A stretch of 64,000 nt of DNA from Benincasa hispida (Eukaryota; Streptophyta; Magnoliopsida; Cucurbitales; Cucurbitaceae): positions 483,183 through 547,182 of the forward strand of contig NW_024064458.1 in NCBI RefSeq assembly GCF_009727055.1. Direction: 5' to 3'. Both the position numbers and the translations under genes were made by a program. Positions 49,736 to 59,251 of the stretch are shown in pieces. A model generated the notes under the pieces. The model saw only the letters and a program-made list of their open reading frames with translations, searched no databases and was not told the DNA's origin. The stretch's first letter is position 1; every line of letters starts with the position of its first letter.

Positions 49736-50157
49736 GAAAGAATGCTGTGTTTTAAGGAATGTACTCGATCTTTGATATTTTTGATAATTAAGTCAAAAAT
49801 TAAGAAATTTAGGTGGCAAAAGGAGATTTCATGTAGAAACTTAGGGGTTAAAATGCACGGCCAAGATTACATGCCATAGGAGTAATTTTGGTGGGCAAAC
49901 TTAAAATTAGACAACTCAAAAACTCAGTTAACCCCAGTAATTTAAAAGAGGCCACTTGTAGGATGTGTTTTCACATAGAGAAGAGTTGAAAATTACTATA
50001 AATAGGAGGCCTTGGCTTAAGAATTAAACTCATTCTCAAACAAATTCCAGTAGTAATAGTCGTGTGGAGACAGTGAGGTAGTTCTGTGAGGTTAAAAAAG
50101 AGAAGCTCGAGGAAGGTGCTGCCCAAATTTCCTTCTAAGAGGGAAAGCTTACTGTAA

Positions 50158-50292
50158 GTGTTATAGTTTTGATAATTACATATGTTGTGAGTGTTATAGT
50201 TTTGATAGTTAACATATGTTGTGAGTGTTATAGTTTTGATAGTTAACATATGTTGTGAGTGTTATAGTTTTGATAGTTAACATATGTTGTGA
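50158..50292. repeat. Four 33/34-bp tandem units
   Basis: GTGTTATAGTTTTGAT(A/G)(A/G)TTA..CATATGTTGTGA, repeated at 50158, 50191, 50225 and 50259. The same array lies at 55160-55294. Confidence 0.95.
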
Positions 50293-51592
50293 GTGTTACA
50301 TTGCTGTTAGTAATTTAGTAGATGTTGTGCGTATTATGTGGCATTAGAAAATACCATCCTTGCTAGCATGATAATTTTGCTAGGTTAGTATGCGTGGTAA
50401 ATGTTATGTCACTCCAGAGCATCATTTGTTAGCATGATAGTTGGGTAAAGTCAGTATATTTGGTAAATAGTACGTGCTTTGTTAGTTAGAAAGTACAGTG
50501 AGTAGCTTGATGTACTGTGGGTGTTATACTTCTTTGTTAGCACTGTGTCTTTTATAAATCAGTACGTAATGTGAATATTATAGTTGTATAGCCTGAACAT
50601 CACAGTCTTGAGATGTTAGAATTTGCTATCCTATGAATTATAGGGTTTGCCGTCATCTCTTGCAAGCATTACAGTAGAGTCCATTGTGAATGTTCACTTA
50701 AGTTAAAAGAGAAATGCATCGTAAATTGTTAAGCCATGATATTGTTTGTGTGTGACTATGGAAACTGCGATTATGCCTGGGATATGGTTAGCATACTTAA
50801 CAAAAGGTGCTTGGCTGGAAATAATGGTCGACTTCGGTCGACGGGAAATAATGGTCGGCGGGAAATAATGGTCGGCTTCGGTCGGTGGAAAATAATAGTC
50901 GGTGACAACTGGCGGGAAATATGGTCATGTACCTAAGCATTGCTAGCGGGATAAATAAAATGGTCGATGTGCACATTGACGAAAATTGGAGTCATAGGAA
51001 GGTTTCCATAAGTGATTGTATTTTTTGATGATAGGATATGCTTGCTATGTGTTGATATTGGAATACAAATTAGTAGTTGCGTGATTATGCCATTGATTGC
51101 ACTTGAGTTCAGTGCCAACATGTGATAGGTTTTCCAAAATGATGATTTTCAAAATGATTTTCATCTTTAAAAGAACCAGTCACTGGGCTTAGTAGCTTAC
51201 ACCCTTCAAATTGTTTTCCTAATCCCCCCAGGTAGCGGAGCGGAGCGTTCAACAAAGAGTCCACCACCCACCACCATCAACTAAAAGCTCGGTAAACTCT
51301 CGGGGCACGACTCAGATCATGTGTTAAAAGAATCGAAAAGAGGATTAAATTACATATATAGATAAATAGGTGGAGTATTGTAACCTTTTAATTGGTTGTA
51401 TAGATTAATAGGTGGGATAATGAGAACTTATTGATTACATAGATAAATAGGTAAATGTTGTAAACCCATTGTAATCATAATAAATAGCGAAAACAATAGT
51501 TAGTACAAATATCGTCTTAGAAGGGTTATAATCACTCTCACGCTTCCTTCCCAGTCTTAGGGGTTTAAGGCTTGGGAGGGGGTGTGACAACT

Positions 51593-51604
51593 TGGTATCA
51601 GAGC
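51593..51604 (+). promoter_or_regulatory. Primer binding site, initiator tRNA-Met
   Basis: TGGTATCAGAGC, three bases after the LTR end at 51589. Confidence 0.92.
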
Positions 51605-52188
51605 ACAGGTATACATAATACCTGGGAGGAGATTGAGTTTAAAAATTTAAGTTGATACCAACTAGGTATTAGGGCAAAGGTTTGCGAAAAACTTTGAGAA
51701 AAATTAAGAATAAAAATTGAGTCTAGCCTAGGCATAAATAAATGGGATCTAGGAAAATAAGGCAAAATATAATAGAGGGGATAAGTTTAGAGCCACAACG
51801 GTCTCAGGAAAAGGCTTACCTAAGGTAGGAAAAGCCAAGTAATAAAAGTTAGGATAAGCCAACAGTTGGGTATAATAAACTATATTAGGAAAATTTGGCA
51901 TTAAATCGAAAAAGAGGTTAATGGAAAAGGAAATAATAGATGGACATAGGAAATCCTGAAAAAAAAAAAATAAATATAAAAAAATAATAAAAAATAAAAT
52001 AAAAGGGGAGATGTGGAAAATGACGAATAAGTAATAACCTGGAAAATGTCTACTGTAGGAAATGAATCTGAGCAGAAAGAATTGGTGGGGGAACGACTCC
52101 AGAACGCAGGATGAGACCCGCAATGCTAACCCAGGGGATAACTCTTAAAACTTTGAGAATAACATAAATAATAGTTTCATCACTGTAA

Positions 52189-52626
52189 ACAATACAAATC
52201 TCGTGGTATCCCGATCTAGAATGGGATGTCCACACTATACATGGGGGAGTATGTTTGAAGGGAACCAGATATTGCTACGATTGTGGCAAGATGGGCCACA
52301 TTCGTAAAACTTGTTACACTTTCCAAAGGAGATCGCGAGAAGCTAGATACCGACGGGAGCTAACCGGCAGGTCAGGTTCGGGGAGTAGCCATGTACTGCC
52401 TGAACTAACAATGGATCAAGAGTGGGCCTGCGCAGGGAAGCAAGATATTCCGTAGAGGATCGTGATAGAATTTGAGGAACAAACCCCCTACAACTTGCAA
52501 GAAGAAGAAATCTACCAATTCTGCATTTTCTGCAAGCAGCCGGGGCACCTTCAGGAAAGGTGTATGTGGAGAAATGAAAGAATCCAACAAACCTTTGACA
52601 ACCTAGGATTATCTAGAAATCCATAG
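52189..52626 (+). pseudogene. Upstream open region with two CCHC zinc knuckles
   Basis: One reading frame, open from 52189, gives CYDCGKMGHIRKTC (52273-52314), an Arg-rich stretch, a TAG at 52453-52455, and in the same frame CIFCKQPGHLQERC (52522-52563), ending near 52625. Both fit C-x2-C-x4-H-x4-C, which binds zinc and contacts RNA in nucleocapsid proteins. I see no in-frame ATG at the start. It lies between the primer binding site and the main gag frame, whereas zinc knuckles normally sit at the Gag C-terminus. It may be a rearranged gag piece or an accessory reading frame. Confidence 0.6.
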
Positions 52627-52705
52627 ACCACTGTAAATAGTATATGAATCCAAATACTGTTAATAAATAAAATTATGTGTTAGTAACCTACGTCTGATCT
52701 AATGT

Positions 52706-53725
52706 ATGAATAATTGTAGACAAAATACCGAAAGGTGGAAAACGTGGAATGGGACAACCTTCCAGAAACGAAAGTACCTCGAGCCACCAAAGAGAAAAAT
52801 CCAGAAAGAGGAACAAGTAGATAAATTTGCCCAAACACTTCAAGCAAGCCTAGAATTTATACGATCTGATCCCAAAAAGAAGTATGGGATAGAGCGATTA
52901 AAAGCTCTGGGGGCCACAACCTTTGAAGGAACCAAAGACCCTACAGATGCAAAAACCTGAATGAACCAGTTAGAAAAATGTTTTCAAGTCATGAGATGTC
53001 CTGAAAACCATAAAGTAAGCCTTACCACATTCTTACTGCAAAAACAGGCAGAGGACTGGTGGAAGCTACTAAAGAACAGAAGAGGAGAAGAGGAGGGGAT
53101 AAGTTGGGGAGAATTTCGAGAAACATTTTTTGAAAGATTTTATCCCAGATCATATCGGGATACGAAGCAAGATGAATTCCTACAGCTCATGCAAGGAAAC
53201 ATGACTGTAGCTGAGTATGAGTTAAAGTATGCAGAGCTATCTAAGTATGCTTTAAACATAATAACGGATGAAAAGGAACGTTGTCGAAGATTTGAATCAG
53301 GATTAAGGCAGGAAATTCGAACTCCTGTTACAGCAACCGCTCAATGGGGAGAATTTTCCAAATTAATAGAAGCTGCGATGCGAGTAGAAAGAAGTTTGAC
53401 GGCGGAAGAAACAGACTCGGAAAAAGAATCTCTAATGAGTCGGTGGAGGAAGAAAGAACAAAGAAGTTTTATCCCCAAGGTGGAAACCATGAGTGGATGG
53501 AACAGAAAAAGAGTCACCAACGCCAAAACAGATCCGGAACGAGAAAGCCGATTAAGGGAATCACTGGTGAGCATTATAAAAAACCTAGATGCTCAACTTG
53601 TAAAAAATAGATGCTCAACTTGTAAAAAACATCACCAGGGAAGATGTTGGGAGCAAACCCAAGGACGAACACGTACATGTTATAATTGTGACAAACCAGG
53701 ACATTTTAAATGGGAATGTCCCTAA
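52706..53725 (+). pseudogene. Ty3-gypsy Gag, one internal stop
   Basis: An ATG at 52706 opens Gag. The capsid-type domain (retrotrans_gag) runs from about 52900 to 53330: ALGATTFEGTKDPTDAKT, stop, MNQLEKCFQVMRCP, EDWWKLLKNRR, WGEFRETFFERFYPRSYR, YELKYAELSKYA and RRFESGLRQEI. The stop at 52958-52960 is TGA where Trp is expected. The C-terminus has CYNCDKPGHFKWEC (53678-53719), a zinc knuckle. A 22-bp duplication (AGATGCTCAACTTGTAAAAA and neighbours, about 53588-53631) changes the frame. No protease, reverse transcriptase or integrase follows before the polypurine tract. Confidence 0.85.
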
Positions 53726-54014
53726 CTGAGAAATTTGGAAGCCGAAAATACACAACGAAGAAACAACCAGGGAGTGAAGCCAACAACTACAAATGTAGGA
53801 GGAAGAAAAGAAGAAACTGGGAAGAAGACATTGGGACAACTATATGGAGTAAATCAAGAAAGAAACGACAATAGGGCAGTAGTGGGAAAAGGGAAAGAAA
53901 AAGTATTTGGAGAGTAGAATAAAAGTTGTGGTGTAATAAAACTATACATTATTAAATAAAACCTTGGTGTGAATTAAGTTTCAAATTTCGAGGACGAAAT
54001 TTTATTTAAGGGGG
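53726..54014 (+). other. End of internal region, palindrome and polypurine tract
   Basis: A lysine/asparagine-rich open tail (to 53917), then AAATTTCGAGGACGAAATTT (53983-54002) and AAGGGGG (54008-54014). The palindrome is the same as at 1947-1966. Confidence 0.7.
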
Positions 54015-56225
54015 TGGTAAATATAAAACCCTAGCCTTAATTCAAAAAGAAGGGAAAAATAAAATACTGGAAATAAAGGAGAATATAATTAAAATTATGA
54101 ATGAAAAATAAAAATTAAATTAAGAGGAAGTTAGGTGGAATTTAGGAGAAAATTTGATAAATTAAGAAATTTATTAATAATTATCCAACAATAGCATATA
54201 TAGCTATGAATAAGTGGGTAGAATCAGGAAAGATTAATAAGGGAGTTGGAAGCTAGTGAATTCGGGGGACAAAGGAAATTAGATAACTTTTCGTTTGGAA
54301 ACTGTTCATTGGAAGGCTTGGGAAGTTGGAATTAATAATTTGAAGGTGGGAAGAATTTGGATACCTTTTGTACGGAGACTGTTCATTGGGAGATTTGGAG
54401 ACAAAAATTAATTATCAGTGTATGGGGTAAGTTAAAAATTGAAAAGAAAAGTAGAATCCACGTGTCGCAAGCAGTGTGGGTAACCCACTAGCGAGATTGG
54501 AGGAAGTTGGAAAGAATGGAGAAAGTGAGATCCTTAGCGAGAAACATGGAGAGAGCAACACTATCGAGAGTCAAATGAGCGAGAAAGCTGGAGAAAGTGA
54601 AATCCTTAGCGAGAAACATGGAGAGAGCGACACTGCAGAGAGCCAAATGAGTGAGAAAGTTGGAGAGAGCGAGAGTGGAGAGAGCNCCAAATGAGTGAGA
54701 AAGTTGGAGAGAGCGAGAGTGGAGAGAGCGAGATTTGGACAGAATGCTGTGTTTTAAGGAATGTATGCGATCTTTGATATTTTTTATAATTAAGTCAAAA
54801 ATTAAGAAATTTAGGTGGCAAAAGGAGATTTCATGCAGAAACTTAGGGGTTAAAATGCACGGCCAAGATTACATGCCATAGGAGTAATTTTGGTGGGCAA
54901 ACTTAAAATTAGACAACTCAAAAACTCAGTTAACCCCAGTAATTTAAAAGAGGCCACTTGTAGGATGTGTTTTCACATAGAGAAGAGTTGAAAATTACTA
55001 TAAATAGGAGGCCTTGGCTTAAGAATTAAACTCATTCTCAAACAAATTCCAGTAGTAATAGTCGTGTGGAGACAGTGAGGTAGTTCTGTGAGGTTAAAAA
55101 AGAGAAGCTCGAGGAAGGTGCTGCCCAAATTTCCTTCTAAGAGGGAAAGCTTACTGTAAGTGTTATAGTTTTGATAATTACATATGTTGTGAGTGTTATA
55201 GTTTTGATAGTTAACATATGTTGTGAGTGTTATAGTTTTGATAGTTAACATATGTTGTGAGTGTTATAGTTTTGATAGTTAACATATGTTGTGAGTGTTA
55301 CATTGCTGTTAGTAATTTAGTAGATGTTGTGCGTATTATGTGGCATTAGAAAATACCATCCTTGCTAGCATGATAATTTTGCTAGGTTAGTATGCGTGGT
55401 AAATGTTATGTCACTCCAGAGCATCATTTGTTAGCATGATAGTTGGGTAAAGTCAGTATATTTGGTAAATAGTACGTGCTTTGTTAGTTAGAAAGTACAG
55501 TGAGTAGCTTGATGTACTGTGGGTGTTATACTTCTTTGTTAGCACTGTGTCTTTTATAAATCAGTACGTAATGTGAATATTATAGTTGTATAGCCTGAAC
55601 ATCACAGTCTTGAGATGTTAGAATTTGCTATCCTATGAATTATAGGGTTTGCCGTCATCTCTTGCAAGCATTACAGTAGAGTCCATTGTGAATGTTCACT
55701 TAAGTTAAAAGAGAAATGCATCGTAAATTGTTAAGCCATGATATTGTTTGTGTGTGACTATGGAAACTGCGATTATGCCCGGGATGTGGTTAGCATGCTT
55801 AACAAAAGGTGCTTGGCTGGAAATAATGGTCGACTTCGGTCGACGGGAAATAATGGTCGGCGGGAAATAATGGTCGGCTTCGGTCGGTGGAAAATAATAG
55901 TCGGTGACAACTGGCGGGAAATATGGTCATGTACCTAAGCATTGCTAGCGGGATAAATAAAATGGTCGATGTGCACATTGACGAAAATTGGAGTCATAGG
56001 AAGGTTTCCATAAGTGATTGTATTTTTTGATGATAGGATATGCTTGCTATGTGTTGATATTGGAATACAAATTAGTAGTTGCGTGATTATGCCATTGATT
56101 GCACTTGAGTTCAGTGTGAGTGCCAACATGTGATAGGTTTTCCAAAATGATGATTTTCAAAATGATTTTCATCTTTAAAAGAACCAGTCACTGGGCTTAG
56201 TAGCTTACACCCTTCAAATTGTTTT
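54015..56225 (+). repeat. 3' LTR of the gag-only element, right end lost
   Basis: It starts TGGTAAATATAAAACCC and is cut at 56225 inside the shared LTR block, after CTTCAAATTGTTTT. TATA box at 54998-55008. The final 370 or so bases present in the other LTR are missing. Confidence 0.88.
54614..54735. repeat. Local duplication with one unknown base (N at 54686)
   Basis: A segment of about 46 bases (CCAAATGAGTGAGAAAGTTG...GTGGAGAGAGC) occurs twice with an N at the join; the other LTR has it once. It may be an assembly patch. Confidence 0.85.
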
Positions 56226-56636
56226 AACTTAGGAGCACCGCATTCGCATTGGAAAATGGCTTGCAATGCATGGGTGTAGCATGATCGCATAGTCTGAAGC
56301 ATTCCCAAGAACGATAGCTAAAGACCTTCTCAACCCATTCATCCGCATACTCAATGCATCTATCACATAATCAGACTTTTCTCAAATCCGTCGCATTTGT
56401 TTATTTTTCATTACCGTAATCAACAAAACCAAACAATTATTTGAGTTACCAATTACAGCAAATTTTTCTAAAAATTACCACCGCAACCTGTTTTCTCAAT
56501 TCCCTGAGTTCGACCCTGGACTTACCAGGAACTCAGTGGGGTTTACACTTGGATTTCCCTGAGAAAACTTGAGTGTTCAACGCATTTTTCATCATCGCAA
56601 TTCATCCACAATTCCACATCATAAAATAACGCATTA
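56226..56636 (+). repeat. Athila-like 5' LTR, left part missing
   Basis: Reverse-complement matches lie at 61100-61510. It includes GAGTTCGACCCTGGACTTACC (first 20 bases GAGTTCGACCCTGGACTTAC) near 56507 and ends ATAAAATAACGCATTA close to a primer binding site. Confidence 0.7.
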
Positions 56637-56642
56637 AGTTTT

Positions 56643-56660
56643 TAACGCCGTTGTTGGGGA
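56643..56660 (+). promoter_or_regulatory. Primer binding site, tRNA-Asp type
   Basis: TAACGCCGTTGTTGGGGA against the usual Athila site TGGCGCCGTTGCCGGGGA: three differences. Confidence 0.65.
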
Positions 56661-56692
56661 CTTCATCAAAATAGTGTGCTAACGGTAATTTT

Positions 56693-58340
56693 TTGGATTT
56701 CTTTGCAGACTTTCAATCTCTAGCGAATTACGACCAGGAGATTGAGAGGACGATCAAAATGAGATTAAGAGACCGACAACAACAACAGTCAGATAAAGAA
56801 GATATGGCGGAACAGCCTGGAAACGGAGCACCAAACGAAAACAACGTCATGGCGAATCCAATCCTACTATCTAATGATCGCTATAGGCCCAGACCTCTAT
56901 GATTTATCTCCAAGAATCATGAGGCCTGTCCTCGATGGAATCAGATTCGAAATGAAACTAGTGATGTGGCAGATGATCCAGACTGTAGGACAATTCGAAG
57001 GATGACGTGGCAAGGATCCGCACACCCACCTCCGTAGTTTTATAGAAATCTGCAATACTTTTGTGTTCCCAAACATCTCTGCCGAAGAAATTCGACTAAC
57101 TCTGTTTCCATTTTCTCTGTGTGATCAAGCAAGAAAATGGGTGTATTCCCTCGAGCCGAGAGAGATCACTTCTTGGGAACAGGCTGTAGAGAAATTTATG
57201 AAGAAATACTTCCCACCTATTGAGAATGCTAGATGAAGGAAACTCATAACAAATTTTGAACAAGACATGGACGAATCGCTCAACGATGCCTGCGCGAGGT
57301 TTAAGAGGTTGGTCCGGGACTGTCCACACAATGGTTTGCCAAGTTGCCTGCAGATGAAAATCTTTTATCATGATTTAAATCCCACTTCGTAGACCACTGC
57401 CAATGTTGCAGCCGCTGGTGGTCTGCATGACAAAACGTATGATGAGGCTAAGAACATCTTGGATTGCATCTCTAAAAACCATAAGGATTGGAGAGAGAGT
57501 GATCAGAGACTAAGAATCAAGGATAACAACGCAAGTAATGTTGCTATAGCTTCACTATAGAATCAGATGGCCGCAATGATGAACTTAATTCAGGGAAATG
57601 CGATCAGCAGCCTAACACCGCAAAATGGGAAAGTAAACGAAATTAGTCAAACCATCATAAGGTGTGCGACTTGCGGTGATGGGCACGCAATGGAAGAATG
57701 CCCACAAAATCCACAATCTATTTACTGTGTGAAAAATAATCCATTTTCGAATACCTACAACTTCGGGTGGAGAAACCACCCCAATTTTGCATGGAAGAAT
57801 CAGTAGCAGAATTTCCAATCTGTGGTGCAGAAAGAAGGGCCACCTGGATTCTTCCTGCGCAATAACGGTCAAACAAGCAATCAAGCAAATATCTCACAAC
57901 CGCCGCAATCCTCTTCCTTGGAGAGCCTGTTGAAGCAGTATATAGAGAAAAACGAAACTGTGCTTCAAAGTTAGGCTACGTCCATCCACAATTTAGAATT
58001 ACAGATGGGCCAGATTGCAAGTGAGCTAAAGAATAGACCACAAGGGGCTCTGCCGAGTTTGGCAGAACTCCCACGCAACCCAGGGGGTTAGGTAAAAAGT
58101 GTTGTCAAGCTGTAACATTGCAAAGTGGAAAAACTATGGAGGGAGAAAGAAAGAAGCCTAGTCGGATTGCTCCCATTGCGCTGGAACCAGAATTTGCGGT
58201 GACACAAGAAGAAGAAGGAGAAAAAGAAGCAATAGAACCAGAAGTTGCGTCCACCTCAAAGCCAACAGAGAAGGGGACCTTGAGAGTGCAGTTACCACCT
58301 TTCCTGCAAAGACTTAGAAGGAAAAAGAATGAAGAGGTAC
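56693..58340 (+). pseudogene. Athila-type Gag
   Basis: An ATG at 56693 starts FFADFQSLANYDQEIERT, followed in a second frame by PRIMRPVLDGIRFEMK and the capsid-like part LTLFPFSLCDQARKWVYSLE, AVEKFMKKYFPP and MKIFYHDLNPTS. A zinc-knuckle-like CATCGDGHAMEEC lies at about 57663-57701. A glutamine/asparagine-rich stretch and an acidic lysine-rich tail (58118-58345) precede the protease. Stops at 56900, 57234, 57390, 57558, 57806, 57972 and 58090 inactivate it. Confidence 0.83.
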
Positions 58341-58360
58341 AGTAGCAACACTTTCTGACT

Positions 58361-59131
58361 ATGTTAAAGCAATTACATATTAATATACCATTCAGTGAAG
58401 TGATTGAGGAGATGCCGGCATACGCCAAGTTTCTGAAGGAAATGGTAACCAATAAGAAAGGCACTGATAAGTTTGACACGGTGGTGTTAACACAGTGTTC
58501 GAAATCAATAATTCCACTGAAGATGAGTGATCCTGGGAGTTTTACTATACCTTGCTCCATAGGAGGACTGTACGTCGGGCAAGCATTGTGTGACCTTGGA
58601 GCCAACATCAATTTGATACCTCTGTCGATCTTTAAGCAACTGAATGTAGGGCAACTTGCACCCACGACCGTGACTCTCCAACTGGCCGATAGATCTCTGG
58701 TGCATTTAGAGGGAAAGGTGATGGACATGCTGATCACCATCGACAAATTTATCCTACCAGTCGACTTCATCATCTTGGATTATGAGGCCGACAAAGATGT
58801 GCCCATCATCCTAGGGCGACCATTTTCATCAACAGGTTGTGCCCAGATTGATGTGCAAAAAGGGGAGATCAGTTTGAGCATCAACAGACAGAAGCTCAAG
58901 TTCAACATCATCCATGCCATGAAGTTTTCCGATGAAGAAAACCTGCATGACTCAGACGATGACCAGAATTTGATTGAAGAAGAAAAGTTTGATGAAGAAA
59001 ATAAAGATGAGGATGCAAGCGCATCCGTTGCTGCCTGTAATGCGATCATAACAAACAAAAGCAAAGATGAAGAGATGATTGCAAACCAAGAAGAAGAGCC
59101 AACAAAAAAAGAAGAAAGAAAAACAACATAA
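58361..59131 (+). pseudogene. Athila-type protease region, open
   Basis: A single open stretch of 256 codons. GSFTIPCSIGGLYVGQALC leads to CDLGANINLIP (58589-58622), the retropepsin active site (D-L/S/T-G-A), then VPIILGRPF (58801-58825), the flap and second strand. After QKLKFNIIHAMKF comes an acidic linker. The enzyme would cut Gag-Pol in particles. It is the best-preserved part of this element, but the frames before and after are broken. Confidence 0.85.
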
Positions 59132-59251
59132 CCATCCCTAGTAGAACCATCAACAATGGAATCAAAGACCCTGCCGAACCACTGAAAGTACGCATTTTTG
59201 GGGCAGAACGAGAAGCTGGCAGTAATAATTTCCTTGGAACTTAACGAAGAC

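Larger units (their letters stand above)
49165..51589 (+). repeat. 5' LTR of the gag-only element, left edge lost
   Basis: It matches the LTR at 54015-56225 from about 49165, but lacks the first 110 or so bases, and ends GGGGGTGTGACA. From about 49780 to 51217 the two copies are almost identical. TATA box CTATAAATAGG at 49997-50007. Confidence 0.83.

Noticed and set aside
50158..50292. CRISPR-like array (33/34-bp direct repeats)
   Set aside because: Units are adjacent with no spacers, in a plant LTR; a plain tandem repeat.
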